Below are positions 53,913-62,859 of a stretch of DNA of 64,000 nucleotides, one piece after another. How positions within the stretch are numbered: position 1 is the first letter of the stretch; every line of letters starts with the position of its first letter. A program made the translations under genes and the position numbers. The notes below the pieces were generated by a model. The model searched no databases. It worked only from the letters and a program-made list of their open reading frames with translations, and was not told the origin of the DNA. Source of the stretch: Ruegeria spongiae. GTDB lineage: Bacteria > Pseudomonadota > Alphaproteobacteria > Rhodobacterales > Rhodobacteraceae. The stretch lies in assembly GCF_023502395.1 (NCBI RefSeq), contig NZ_JAMFMB010000001.1:186001-250000 (forward strand). The letters run 5' to 3'.

Positions 53913-55213
53913 GTGAGAGCGTCAGGAACACCGCGCTGTTTGCCGTGGTTGCCGGGCTGATCCTGCTGACCGGTTTCATGCAGAGCTGGAACAGCGCTTT
54001 GTTCATTCTGAACATGGGGCTGATCTCGGCCATCATGGCGCTTGGGGTGAACCTGCAATGGGGCTTTGCCGGGCTGTTCAACGTGGGCGTCATGGGATTT
54101 GTGGCGCTGGGCGGTCTTGCGGCGGTTCTGGTCTCCATGCAACCCGTGCCCGAGGCTTGGGAGCAAGGCGGCACCGGCGTCATCATCGGCCTGCTTTTGG
54201 GCGCTGCCACCGTCTTTGCCGCGGTCATGGTGATGAGCCGGATGCCCAAGGGGCGCGCGCGTAGCGTCGCGGTCATCGCTATCCTTGTGATCGGTTTCAT
54301 CATCTATCGCCGGGTCTTTGATCCGTCCGTTCTTGCGGTCGAATCCGTGAACCCTGCCGCCGAAGGCTATCTGGGCGGGCTGGGTCTGCCGGTGCTAGTC
54401 GCCTGGCCGGTCGGAGGTTTGCTGGCGGCAGGCGCCGCCTGGTTGATCGGCAAGACGGCGCTGGGGCTGCGTTCGGACTATCTGGCGATCGCCACGCTGG
54501 GCATTGCCGAAATTATCATCGCCGTCATCAAGAACGAGGACTGGCTGGCGCGCGGCGTAAAAAACGTCATCGGCATCCCGCGCCCGATGGCCTATGAGAT
54601 CGACCTGCAGAACACCCCGAGTTTTGTCGAAACGGCCAACAACATCGGCCTCGATCCGGTCATTGCCTCGACGCTCTATGTCAAACTGGTCTATTCCGCG
54701 CTGTTTCTGGTGGTGCTGCTATTGCTGCTCTGGATGGCGCAGAAGGCGCTGCACAGCCCCTGGGGCAGGATGATGCGGGCGATCCGTGACAATGAGGTCG
54801 CGGCCGAGGCGATGGGCAAGGACGTGACCCGCCGCCATCTGCAGATCTTCGTGCTGGGGTCTGCCATTTGCGGTATCGCCGGCGCGATGATCACCACGCT
54901 GGACGGGCAGCTGACGCCCGGCACCTATCAGCCGCTGCGATTCACCTTCCTGATCTGGGTGATGGTGATCGTTGGCGGATCGGGAAACAATTTCGGCGCC
55001 GTATTGGGAGCGTTTCTGATCTGGTTCCTCTGGGTGCAGGTTGAGCCGATCGGCCTCTGGATGATGCAGATGATCACCTCGGGACTGCCCGAAGGCAGTG
55101 GCCTGAAGGCACATCTGATCGAGTCGGCAGCCCATATGCGACTGTTAACAATGGGAATTGTCCTGTTGCTTGTGCTGCGGTTCAGCCCGCGCGGGCTGAT
55201 CCCGGAAAGGTAA
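53909..55213 (+). CDS. livM: HAAT-family ABC transporter permease LivM
   Basis: A 434-residue permease with ten or more hydrophobic segments. MGLISAIMALGVNLQWGFAGLFNVGVMGFVALGG and ALHSPWGRMMRAIRDNEVAAEAMGKDVTRRHLQIFVLGSAICGIAGAMI are the family signatures; IWVMVIVGGSGNNFGAVLGAFLIWF follows. It is longer than E. coli LivM because of added N-terminal helices (residues 60-190). ATGA-coupled to livH; last gene of the operon. Confidence 0.93.
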   Translation: MSESVRNTALFAVVAGLILLTGFMQSWNSALFILNMGLISAIMALGVNLQWGFAGLFNVGVMGFVALGGLAAVLVSMQPVPEAWEQGGTGVIIGLLLGAATVFAAVMVMSRMPKGRARSVAVIAILVIGFIIYRRVFDPSVLAVESVNPAAEGYLGGLGLPVLVAWPVGGLLAAGAAWLIGKTALGLRSDYLAIATLGIAEIIIAVIKNEDWLARGVKNVIGIPRPMAYEIDLQNTPSFVETANNIGLDPVIASTLYVKLVYSALFLVVLLLLLWMAQKALHSPWGRMMRAIRDNEVAAEAMGKDVTRRHLQIFVLGSAICGIAGAMITTLDGQLTPGTYQPLRFTFLIWVMVIVGGSGNNFGAVLGAFLIWFLWVQVEPIGLWMMQMITSGLPEGSGLKAHLIESAAHMRLLTMGIVLLLVLRFSPRGLIPER

Positions 55214-55314
55214 CCCCATCCGCCGAAACTGATGCGACGGGCGGGTTCTTCCCCTTTGTGCCAAGATGTTGGTGGGTTTATACCCTTCCAACAATTCTTT
55301 GGGGAAAGAAAACA

Positions 55315-55569
55315 ATGAAAACTGTAATAAGTTCCGTGCCGGTTTTGGCATGTATTGCCGCCGTGTTGGTGGCGGGGTGCGTACCGTCGCCCGAAAATTA
55401 CGAAACCACACCGGTGCAGGTGCAGACCGACAAGGGCATCGTCACCTGTCAGCTATATTCCAAGGACCTCGTCGTCTGGGACCGCGCCATCGACCGTCCC
55501 AACAGCATGGGCGTGCAAGAGGCTGACGCCATCTGCAAGGAAGAGGGCAAGCGCGAGAAACGCCGCTAA
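55315..55569 (+). CDS. Small predicted lipoprotein
   Basis: An 84-residue protein from [22 protein letters not shown] with a lipobox (LVAGC, Cys22) and a short mature part [35 protein letters not shown] ending in a basic tail. GGGGAAAG precedes the ATG. The position-2 residue after Cys is Val, not Asp, so outer-membrane delivery is likely. No known domain; function unknown. It overlaps the convergent HerA-like gene by 4 bases. Confidence 0.75.
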   Translation: MKTVISSVPVLACIAAVLVAGCVPSPENYETTPVQVQTDKGIVTCQLYSKDLVVWDRAIDRPNSMGVQEADAICKEEGKREKRR

Positions 55570-57107
55570 CGCCCTTTGAACAGGCTGCCGAGGATACCCC
55601 GCACCAGACGGCGGCCTGTGGTGCCTTTCAGTTCCTTGATCACCGCCTCACCCATCGCGCTGGCGAACGTATCCTTGCGGCGGGTGATGCGTGACGAGGA
55701 CCGACTGACCCGCGACCCGCTGTAGCGCCGTGCCGAGGCATACTCGCGCTGCGCGGTGGGCTGGTCTTCGAAGAATGTCTCGGCGGTCTCCGCCTCCTGC
55801 GCCGCCTTGTCCGCGCGGGCCGACAGGATTTCGAAGGCGGATCGGCGATCCAGCGTCTTTTCGTATTTTCCCGCCAGATCCGAGTTGGCAATGAACGCCT
55901 TGCGCTCGGCCACAGTGATCGGACCAAGCTGCGTCGAAGGTGGGCGGATCAGGGTGCGTTCGACAATGCCGGGCACGCCTTTCTTCTGCAACATCGAGGT
56001 CACCGCCTCGCCCACACCGACCTCGCGGATCGCCTCTTCGGTGTCAAAAGCCGGGTTCTCGCGATAGGTTTCGGCGGCCAGCCTGAGATTCTTGCGGTCG
56101 CGCGCGGTGAAGGCGCGCAGCGCGTGCTGGATACGGTTGCCGAGCTGGCCCAGAATATCCTCGGGCACATCGGCCGGGTTCTGGGTGATGAAATAGACGC
56201 CCACCCCCTTGGAACGGATCAGCCGCGCCACCTGTTCCACCTTGTCGACCAGAACCTTGGGCGCGTCATCAAACAGCAGATGCGCCTCGTCGAAAAAGAA
56301 GACCAGCTTGGGTTTTTCGGGATCACCCACTTCTGGCAACTCCTCGAACAGCTCGCTCAGCAGCCAGAGCAGGAACGTGGCATAAAGCCCCGGTGCCGAC
56401 ATCAGCTTATCGGATGCAAGGATGTTGATCATCCCGCGCCCCTCGCCGTCCTGGCGCATCAGGTCCGACAGTTCCAGCGCCGGTTCCCCGAACAGCTTGT
56501 TGGCGCCCTGGTTCTCGATCACCAGCAAACGCCGCTGGATCGCGCCCACCGATGCGGTCGAGATATTGCCATAGCGCAGCGACAGTTGCGCCCGGTTCTC
56601 GCCAACCCAGACCAGCAATGCCTGCAGGTCCTTGAGGTCGAGCAGCGGTAGACCCTCTTCATCGCTCAGACGGAAGGCAATGTTCAGGATGCCCTCCTGC
56701 GCCTCGCTCAGTTCCAGCAGGCGCGACAGCAGCAGCGGCCCCATTTCGCTGACCGTGGTGCGCACCGGGTGGCCTTGTTCGCCGAACAGGTCCCAGAAGG
56801 CGACCGGGCTGGCGCGATAGGCGTAATCGTCGAACCCGATCTGCGCGGCGCGGTCGGTGAAGGCCTGATGCAGCTTGTGATCAGCACGGCCCGATTTTGC
56901 GAGCCCGGACAGATCGCCTTTGACATCGGCCAGGAACACCGGAACGCCGGCCTGCGAGAATCCTTCTGCCAGGATCTGCAATGTGACGGTCTTGCCGGTG
57001 CCTGTCGCCCCGGCGATCAGACCGTGCCGGTTGGCGTAATTCAGCGCCAGCCCCTGTTTCACGCCATAGTCCGGCCCGCCGCCGCCCAGGAAAATCTTGC
57101 CGTCCAT
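55566..57107 (-). CDS. HerA-like (DUF853/YjgR) ATPase
   Basis: A 513-residue HerA/FtsK-superfamily ATPase. Walker [19 protein letters not shown] is near residues 30-45, Walker [17 protein letters not shown] near 270 and the arginine-finger/sensor region [32 protein letters not shown] near 310. The C-terminal 90 residues are Ser/Arg-rich. These stand-alone proteins probably form hexameric rings; the substrate (DNA or protein) is not known. Unlike archaeal HerA, no NurA or Sir2 gene is adjacent. Confidence 0.88.
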   Translation of the reverse strand: MDGKIFLGGGGPDYGVKQGLALNYANRHGLIAGATGTGKTVTLQILAEGFSQAGVPVFLADVKGDLSGLAKSGRADHKLHQAFTDRAAQIGFDDYAYRASPVAFWDLFGEQGHPVRTTVSEMGPLLLSRLLELSEAQEGILNIAFRLSDEEGLPLLDLKDLQALLVWVGENRAQLSLRYGNISTASVGAIQRRLLVIENQGANKLFGEPALELSDLMRQDGEGRGMINILASDKLMSAPGLYATFLLWLLSELFEELPEVGDPEKPKLVFFFDEAHLLFDDAPKVLVDKVEQVARLIRSKGVGVYFITQNPADVPEDILGQLGNRIQHALRAFTARDRKNLRLAAETYRENPAFDTEEAIREVGVGEAVTSMLQKKGVPGIVERTLIRPPSTQLGPITVAERKAFIANSDLAGKYEKTLDRRSAFEILSARADKAAQEAETAETFFEDQPTAQREYASARRYSGSRVSRSSSRITRRKDTFASAMGEAVIKELKGTTGRRLVRGILGSLFKGR

Positions 57108-57182
57108 TGATCTTGTGCCCCAATCTCACCGTTTCGCCCCGACCATACAAACTTAACCTTTGTCTGCGAAAGTGCTTTCTGT

Positions 57183-57247
57183 CCTGCCATTTGGCGGGGC
57201 AGTTTCCTCCCTGTCAGACTGGCCGTGCCTCCGGGCACGGCTTTTTT
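57183..57247 (+). ncRNA. Candidate small RNA 1 (3' end defined by terminator)
   Basis: On the plus strand an otherwise gene-free stretch ends in a perfect intrinsic terminator: GCCGTGCC (57222-57229) with GGCACGGC (57234-57241) and six T. Upstream is a hairpin CCTGCC/GGCGGG (57183-57198, loop ATTT) and a single-stranded CU-rich patch TTTCCTCCCT (57203-57212) that could pair with ribosome-binding sites. No plus-strand ORF feeds this terminator. The 5' end is not identifiable, so the start given is only the first base of the hairpin. Confidence 0.55.
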
Positions 57248-57289
57248 GCGTGTTTCCGTCAAAGCGATTCGATTTTTTTCGCTTAGCTG

Positions 57290-57318
57290 TTGACCCGTTG
57301 GCTCTGCTCTCGTAACGT
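57290..57318 (+). promoter_or_regulatory. Promoter of candidate small RNA 2
   Basis: TTGACC (57290-57295) is followed after exactly 17 bases by TAACGT (57313-57318). A start near 57325 would give a transcript that ends at the terminator at 57393, with no ORF. Confidence 0.55.
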
Positions 57319-57324
57319 CTGCGC

Positions 57325-57393
57325 ATAACTAAGTCGGCCAGTCCGACGGGGAGAAAAATTTTGAAGAGAGGCTGATCAACGGCCTCTCTTTTT
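57325..57393 (+). ncRNA. Candidate small RNA 2
   Basis: About 70 bases: a short stem-loop GTCGG-CCAGT-CCGAC (57333-57347), a purine/A-rich linker GGGGAGAAAAATTTTGA (57348-57364) typical of an Hfq-bound region, and a terminator AGAGAGGC (57365-57372) with GCCTCTCT (57382-57389) and T-tract to 57393. A promoter is visible upstream. No reading frame explains the promoter-terminator pair. The family is not recognised. Confidence 0.6.
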
Positions 57394-57519
57394 GCTTTCT
57401 CACGCGCGGCAATTTCATGGAATTTCGCAAAACGCTGCCACCCGCGCCGATTGCCCCTGACACGCCTCTGCGGCCATGCTAGACCCGGCCCAAACAGAGC
57501 GACAATCCAAGAGGCAAGC

Positions 57520-58152
57520 ATGTTCAAGAAAGTGACACCGGCCTGCATAGCGGCCCTTCTGGCGCTGAGCACAGCGACCTATGCGCAGGACACGACCGAG
57601 ACCGAGACCGACACTGTGGAAAGTGACCAGGGTGCCGTCGAAAACGCCGAGAGCGAAGGCGTTCTGGACCTCGGTCAGCCGGTTGCCGATGCTCAGCAAC
57701 TGGGCAGCCGCTACTCCAAGGAAACCTTTGGTGACTGGAACCTGGCATGTATCAGAACCGAAGCCGAGACAGATCCCTGCTCACTGTTGCAGGTCATGAA
57801 CGGCCCTGATGGCAATCCGATGGCTGAAATGTCGCTGTTCCGGATCAAAAACAGTGGTGCCGCGATCGCGGGTGCAACGATCATCGTCCCGCTTGAAACA
57901 CTGCTGACCGCGCAACTGACCATCTCGGTCGATGGGGCGCCGGGCAAGCGGTACAATTACACACTGTGCAACCCGGTCGGCTGCGTGGCGCAGATCGGGC
58001 TGACCCAGGAGGATATCGACGCGATGAAAAAAGGGACCGAGGCCACCATTTCGCTGGTACCCGCACCAGCCCCGGACCAGAAGATCGACATCAAGATGTC
58101 ACTCAAGGGCTTCACCGCCGGATTCGACGCGGTGGATGTGATCGACAACTGA
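57520..58152 (+). CDS. Invasion-associated locus B (IalB)-family exported protein
   Basis: A 210-residue protein from MFKKVTPACIAALLALSTATYAQD, with signal peptide cleaved near residue 22, followed by a Thr/Glu-rich acidic stretch to about residue 60 and the IalB domain with FGDWNLACIRTEAETDPCSLLQVM, ATIIVPLETLLTAQLTISVDGAPGKRYNYTLCNPVGCVAQIGLTQEDIDAM. Cys residues pair for disulfides. IalB was named in Bartonella; in marine Rhodobacterales it is a common periplasmic protein of unknown role. AAGAGGC positions the start. Confidence 0.88.
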   Translation: MFKKVTPACIAALLALSTATYAQDTTETETDTVESDQGAVENAESEGVLDLGQPVADAQQLGSRYSKETFGDWNLACIRTEAETDPCSLLQVMNGPDGNPMAEMSLFRIKNSGAAIAGATIIVPLETLLTAQLTISVDGAPGKRYNYTLCNPVGCVAQIGLTQEDIDAMKKGTEATISLVPAPAPDQKIDIKMSLKGFTAGFDAVDVIDN

Positions 58153-58167
58153 TCAGCGATGGCGGTT

Positions 58168-58220
58168 GGGGGCGCTGCCCCCGTCGCCCCCCGGGCGTCT
58201 CCCCGGATACTTCAGCCAGA
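58168..58220. repeat. Probable dispersed REP-like intergenic repeat
   Basis: GGGGGC-GCT-GCCCCC (58168-58182) followed by GTCGCCCCCCGGGCGTC and TCCCCGGATACTTCAGCCAG is a G/C hairpin motif I recall as common in Rhodobacteraceae intergenic spaces near 3' ends of genes. Only this copy is in the window, so assignment is from memory of the family. Confidence 0.4.
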
Positions 58221-58255
58221 AAAAACGGATCAGCGCGCCAGTCGAATCTGGCGCG
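58220..58255 (-). terminator. Terminator after fabF-like gene
   Basis: CGCGCCAG and CTGGCGCG (58248-58255 and 58234-58241 on the minus strand) make an 8-base stem with a 6-base loop directly after the stop; a run of six T begins 8 bases after the stem. The gap makes termination efficiency uncertain. Confidence 0.55.
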
Positions 58256-59464
58256 TCAGACCTTGCGCAGAGCCAGAACCGCATTCAGCCCGCCAAAGGC
58301 GAAGGCATTGGTCAGCGCCACATCGACATCTGCCTCGCGGGCCTCGTTCGGCACCACATCCAGCGCGCATTCGGGGTCGGCCTCTTCATAGCCAATGGTT
58401 GGCGCAATGATCCCGTCGCGTAGCGCCATGATACAGGCCAGCAATTCCACTGCACCGGTGCCGCCGATCAGGTGACCATGCATGGATTTGGTCGAACTGA
58501 TCATCAGAGTGTCGGCATGCGTGCCAAACACCCCCGCCACGGCAGCGCATTCTGTCTTGTCATTGGCAGCAGTGCCGGTGCCATGGGCGTTGATGTATCC
58601 CACCTGATCGGGATTGATGCCCGCATCGGCCAACGCGCCGGACATGGCCCGCGCCGCGCCCTGTTTCGAGGGCATCACGATATCGGCCGCATCCGAAGAC
58701 ATGGCAAAACCCACCACCTCGCACAGGATATTGGCGCCGCGCGCGCGCGCATGGTCGTACTCCTCAAAAACGAAGATACCCGCGCCCTCGCCCTGCACCA
58801 TACCGTTGCGGTTGCCGCTGAAGGGGCGGCAGGCGTCCTTTGACATCACCCGCAGACCTTCCCAGGCCTTCACGCCGCCAAAGCACAGCATCGATTCAGA
58901 CCCGCCGGTAACCATCGCGGGTGCAGCACCACTGCGCACCATCGAAAAGGCCAGCGCCATGGCGTGGTTGGACGAGGCACAGGCGGTGGACACGGTGAAG
59001 CTGGGGCCTTTGAGGTTGTACTCCATCGACACGTGACTGGCGGCCGCGTTGTTCATCAGTTTCGGCACCACGAAGGGATGCACCCGGTTCTTGCCGTCCT
59101 CATAGACCGAGCGGTAATTGTCATCCCAGGTGCTGACGCCACCGCCCGCCGTGCCCAGCACCACGCCGGAACGCGCCGCCAGATCGCCGTGAAACTCAAT
59201 CCCGGACTGGTCGATCGCCTCTTTGGCGGCGGTCAGGGTGAACTGGGTGAACCGGTCATACAGCGTCATCTGCTGGCGGTTGAACCGGCCTTCGGCCTCG
59301 AAGCCGCGCACCTGCCCGCCGATCTTGATGGCCAGCCGGTCGACATCACGAAACTCCAGTTCTCCGATGCCGCAACGGCCCTCGCGCATGGCCTCAAGCG
59401 TGTCGGCGACACAATGGCCAAGTGCGTTGATCGTGCCGGCACCGGTGATGACTACGCGTTTCAT
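58256..59464 (-). CDS. Beta-ketoacyl-ACP synthase (FabF/NodE-like)
   Basis: A 402-residue condensing enzyme from MKRVVITGAGTINALGHCV. The catalytic Cys is in STACASSNHAMALAF (about residue 165), His in YINAHGTGTAANDKTE (about 300) and His in STKSMHGHLIGGTGAVELL (about 335), so all three triad residues are present. It is one of the KAS II-type enzymes; being 9 bases after a dedicated ACP gene and separate from a fabD/fabG cluster suggests a specialised acyl chain rather than the main FAS II. Confidence 0.88.
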   Translation of the reverse strand: MKRVVITGAGTINALGHCVADTLEAMREGRCGIGELEFRDVDRLAIKIGGQVRGFEAEGRFNRQQMTLYDRFTQFTLTAAKEAIDQSGIEFHGDLAARSGVVLGTAGGGVSTWDDNYRSVYEDGKNRVHPFVVPKLMNNAAASHVSMEYNLKGPSFTVSTACASSNHAMALAFSMVRSGAAPAMVTGGSESMLCFGGVKAWEGLRVMSKDACRPFSGNRNGMVQGEGAGIFVFEEYDHARARGANILCEVVGFAMSSDAADIVMPSKQGAARAMSGALADAGINPDQVGYINAHGTGTAANDKTECAAVAGVFGTHADTLMISSTKSMHGHLIGGTGAVELLACIMALRDGIIAPTIGYEEADPECALDVVPNEAREADVDVALTNAFAFGGLNAVLALRKV

Positions 59465-59473
59465 ATCCGGTGA

Positions 59474-59731
59474 TCAGACCTTTTCCGACACCAGTTTCTC
59501 GATCCCGGCGATGATCGCCGCCACGTTCGAGATATCAAAATCGCTTGCCTCGGGTTCATTGGCGTTGAAGGGGATCGTGATGTCGAACTCCTCTTCGATG
59601 GCAAAGATGCTTTCGACCAGCCCAAGGCTGTCGATTCCCAGATCCTCCAGCGTGCTTTCGGGCGTCACGTCGGATGGTTCCAGAACCGCCTGTTCCGCGA
59701 TGATGGCAATAACGCGGTTGCTGATGCTCAT
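59474..59731 (-). CDS. Dedicated acyl carrier protein
   Basis: An 85-residue ACP, MSISNRVIAIIAEQAVLEPSD; the phosphopantetheine site is LGIDSLGLVE (Ser about 36), and it retains a strongly acidic helix II. The sequence differs from housekeeping AcpP (no DSLDTVEL), looking more like NodF-type or special-purpose ACPs. AGGGG lies before the ATG. It sits between lpxD and the fabF-like gene. Confidence 0.88.
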   Translation of the reverse strand: MSISNRVIAIIAEQAVLEPSDVTPESTLEDLGIDSLGLVESIFAIEEEFDITIPFNANEPEASDFDISNVAAIIAGIEKLVSEKV

Positions 59732-59764
59732 GTCAGACCCCTGTCTGTTTGTGTCGGCGCAGAT

Positions 59765-60853
59765 TTAATCGCTGGGGTCGGGTTTGGAAACCGCCTTTTT
59801 CAGCATCTCGACGTCACGCGCCAATCGCGGCAGGCGACGCTGCGTTTTGTAGATTTCGGTATGGCTGTCCATCTTGATCGCAGGATATCCCATGATGACC
59901 CGGCCCGCCGGAACATTGGACAGGATCTTTGATCCGCCCCCGGCCACGACGCCATCCCCGATAAAGATGTTGTCGACCACGCCGCACATGCCGCCCAGCA
60001 CCACATTGTTGCCGATCTCGACCGAGCCCGAGACGCCGGTATGACCACAAAGCAGGCAATCGGTGCCGGTGCGGGTGTTGTGGCCCACATGCACGAGGTT
60101 ATCGAGCTTGGTACCGCTGCCGATCCGTGTGTTGCGGATGGTGCCATTGTCGATGGTGGAGTTCGCGCCGATCTCGACATCGTCGCCAATCTCGACCGCG
60201 CCAAGAGAATGGATACGCAGCCAGGATTGCGCCCGCGCGTCACCGGCGTCGCCCATGGTCTTGCGGGCGTTTTCGGCGGCAGAAACCTCGGGCGTGACAA
60301 AACTGAACCCATCGGCGCCAATCCGGGCACCGGGCTGGGCAATGAAACGGTCGCCGATAGTGACCCGCGCGCCGATGCTGACATGATCGCGCAGATAAGC
60401 GCCTTCGCCCAGCACCGCGTCCATGCCAATGGTACATTGCGGACCAATGACCGAGCCAGCCCCGATCCGCACCCGCGCGCCGATCACCGCCAATGGCCCG
60501 ACCGAGACATCTCCGGCCAGTTCCGCGCTCGGGTCGATAACGGCCGAGGGATGAATGCCGGGTGCCACGCCCTGCCCCTTGTCGAGCAGCCCGGTCACGC
60601 CAGCCATCGCCATACGGGGGCGCGGCGCGAAGATTGCCGCGCTCAGCCCCAGTGCCTGCCAATCGGCGTCGGGCCAGAGAATGGCAACCCGGGCCTGTCC
60701 CCCGGACAGCGCGTCGGCATATTTCGGGGACATGGCCAGCGCAAGATCCGATCCTGTGGCATCACCCGGTTCGGCGGCCCGCTGGATTTCGAGCGACAGA
60801 TCGCCCGCCGCCTCGGCGCCGAGCGTTTCGGCAATTTGCTGAACTGTGAACAC
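59765..60853 (-). CDS. lpxD: UDP-3-O-acylglucosamine N-acyltransferase (LpxD)
   Basis: A 362-residue LbH-fold acyltransferase: N-terminal uridine-binding domain (residues 1-95, PKYADALSGGQARVAILWPD), then hexapeptide repeats (IHPSAVIDPSAELAGDVSVGPLAVIGARVRIGAGSVIGPQC) with the catalytic His likely in LVHVGHNTRTG, and a C-terminal helical end. LpxD adds the amide-linked 3-hydroxyacyl chain to lipid A. It is not in the usual lpxD-fabZ-lpxA arrangement, so it could be a second, specialised LpxD. Confidence 0.9.
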   Translation of the reverse strand: MFTVQQIAETLGAEAAGDLSLEIQRAAEPGDATGSDLALAMSPKYADALSGGQARVAILWPDADWQALGLSAAIFAPRPRMAMAGVTGLLDKGQGVAPGIHPSAVIDPSAELAGDVSVGPLAVIGARVRIGAGSVIGPQCTIGMDAVLGEGAYLRDHVSIGARVTIGDRFIAQPGARIGADGFSFVTPEVSAAENARKTMGDAGDARAQSWLRIHSLGAVEIGDDVEIGANSTIDNGTIRNTRIGSGTKLDNLVHVGHNTRTGTDCLLCGHTGVSGSVEIGNNVVLGGMCGVVDNIFIGDGVVAGGGSKILSNVPAGRVIMGYPAIKMDSHTEIYKTQRRLPRLARDVEMLKKAVSKPDPSD

Positions 60854-60886
60854 ATGGGCCTCCGGCTGGTTCGGATGCCTTCGTGC

Positions 60887-62503
60887 TTAGCTCTGAACGC
60901 CGGAAAGAACCACCCCTGCCCGGTTCAATGCCGCCCAGATCTTGGCGTCACGGCCGTAGACATCGCGGCGAAACTGCGCTTTGCCGTCCGCGCCGACAAA
61001 GGCAGTCCGATAGATCAGGTGAACCGGAACCTTCTGGTCCAGCTTGACCTTGGATTCGCGCCCGGTGTCCAGCGTGCGATGGAAGAACGTCTTTGGGTTC
61101 TCTTCCTGTTTGGCCAGCAGCGCATAGGCAAAGTCAAAGGGCTGTGCCAGACGGATGCACCCATGCGAGAACGCACGGGATTCACGGGCAAACAGGGCCT
61201 TCTGCGGGGTGTCGTGCAGATAGATGTTGTACTTGTTCGGGAACATGAACTTGACCAACCCCAGCGCGTTCTTGGTGCTGGGCGGCTGCCGCATGGCAAA
61301 GGGAAAGTTGCGCTTGGAATATTGCGTGAAATCCACCGCGCCCCGGTTCACCACCCGACCCCGGCGGTCGGTGATCTCCAGATGCGAAACCGCGTAAGGA
61401 TTGGCCTTGAGCTTGGGCAGATATTCCTTACCTATGATCGAGCGTGGCACATACCAGCTTGGGTTGATGACCATATGCTCCATCTCGTCCGAGAACTCGG
61501 GGCTCTGACGATCATGGGTGTTCTTGCCGATCACGGCGCGGGTCTCGAAGGTGATCCGCCCGTCATCGACGATCTTGGCCGAGAAATCTGTCTGGTTGAC
61601 CAGAACATGACGGGTGCCGCGGTCTTCGGGCAGCCAGCGTTCGCGCTCCAGCGCTACGATCACCGATTTCAGCCGGTCCGAGACAGACCGGTTGAGCTCC
61701 TCGATCGTGCCGGGGCCGGCGACGCCGTCCTGTTCCAGCCCATGGGCGGCCTGAAAGGCCTGCACGGCGGATTGCATCGTCGAATCGAAACCACGCCCGG
61801 CGCTGGGTCGCATGTAACCCATGGCAACCAGTCGGTTGCGCAGCGCAATCACGCCCTGTCCTTCGCTGCCCAGTTCAAGCTTGCCCGACGGCACGCCTGC
61901 CCCCCAGCCGCCCTGCGCCAGCAACGTCTCGAGCTTGATCTTTTCCTTCTGCAGCGCCCGGTATTGCGATGAGGTCGGTGCCAGCGACCGCATATAGGCG
62001 TTGGGTTCGGCCTGGATCAGCGCCTTGAGCAGCGCGACCGGATCGGGACGCTCAACACTGCGCACCATGTATTCCGCATCAATGGAGGACGGGCGCAGGA
62101 TGCCCGATTTCAGATCGCGCGCCAGTTTCAGGAAGGCCCGGCTCAGCGCAACCTCGACCTGCGCCAGATCCTGACGGGTCTGGGCCTGAGACATCTGTTC
62201 GACCAGAGCCGCCGTGTCATAGCGCCCCTGCGGCAACCCATGTACATCCGTGTTGCGCAAGGCTCCGATCAGCGCGGTACGACGGGCCTGGAATGCGGCG
62301 CCATCACCTGTCCAGACCGGTTGATAGGCGTTCTCACGATAAAACGTGGCGAGATCCTCGCTGCCATATGTTGCCGCAGCGACAGATTGCTTGAACGCCA
62401 TCTCTTGCGCCGCGACTGGTGCCGCCAGCACAACGGCCAGACACGCCGCGCGGAAAACCGCTGACAGCGGACTGGCTTGTTGACGCCGTTTCTCATGAGC
62501 CAT
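60887..62503 (-). CDS. L,D-transpeptidase (YkuD domain, LdtD/YcbB-like)
   Basis: A 538-residue periplasmic protein from MAHEKRRQQASPLSAVFRA; signal peptide to about PVAAQE, residue 32. A helical scaffold precedes a peptidoglycan-binding domain near residues 215-280 (QGVIALRNRLVAMGYM...GPGTIEELNRSV) and the YkuD catalytic domain near 295-460, with HDTPQKALF and SRAFSHGCIRLAQPFDFAYALL holding the His-Gly-Cys active site. It makes 3-3 crosslinks. First gene of a four-gene operon; AAGGAA lies 9 bases upstream. Confidence 0.92.
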   Translation of the reverse strand: MAHEKRRQQASPLSAVFRAACLAVVLAAPVAAQEMAFKQSVAAATYGSEDLATFYRENAYQPVWTGDGAAFQARRTALIGALRNTDVHGLPQGRYDTAALVEQMSQAQTRQDLAQVEVALSRAFLKLARDLKSGILRPSSIDAEYMVRSVERPDPVALLKALIQAEPNAYMRSLAPTSSQYRALQKEKIKLETLLAQGGWGAGVPSGKLELGSEGQGVIALRNRLVAMGYMRPSAGRGFDSTMQSAVQAFQAAHGLEQDGVAGPGTIEELNRSVSDRLKSVIVALERERWLPEDRGTRHVLVNQTDFSAKIVDDGRITFETRAVIGKNTHDRQSPEFSDEMEHMVINPSWYVPRSIIGKEYLPKLKANPYAVSHLEITDRRGRVVNRGAVDFTQYSKRNFPFAMRQPPSTKNALGLVKFMFPNKYNIYLHDTPQKALFARESRAFSHGCIRLAQPFDFAYALLAKQEENPKTFFHRTLDTGRESKVKLDQKVPVHLIYRTAFVGADGKAQFRRDVYGRDAKIWAALNRAGVVLSGVQS

Positions 62504-62859
62504 GGGGAAGTTCCTTGAAAATCTTGTTAATCGCATCACTCGTCACATCTTCTGTAATTTTCGGTAACAAAAGCGGAAAATGTCCACTCACAATCATAAC
62601 ATTGCGGCACAGTTTTTGCAGATGGTGCAGTGCTGCATCGCCGCGCAGCGTTGCCCGACGGCCACGTTTTCCAAAATAACACGCTTCAATACCTCTTTGC
62701 GCAGAAAATTGCCGAAAATTCCCCCTAGTCTTTAAACCAAAAAATCCCTGCTTGGCCGACGAATCCCACTATGGCATAAGGTCACCACTTGGGGATGAAT
62801 ATTAAGAAAGCGCCCGTAACATCGGGTGCAGGCAGGACTAGTACGGGACGACGCAGTAA
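62504..62859. other. Divergent promoter region, ldt and mepK-like genes
   Basis: A 356-base AT-richer gap with no gene. It contains several A/T runs and direct repeats of TTCGG/GAAAA type words but no clear consensus promoter or operator I can name. Confidence 0.4.

Noticed and set aside
55566-57107. HerA-based defence system
   Set aside because: No Sir2, NurA, DUF4297 or nuclease partner is adjacent, and the protein matches the housekeeping YjgR/DUF853 group.
60041-61972. 643-codon open frame on the plus strand
   Set aside because: Antisense to lpxD and the L,D-transpeptidase gene, both with intact catalytic motifs. Composition is typical of a shadow frame.
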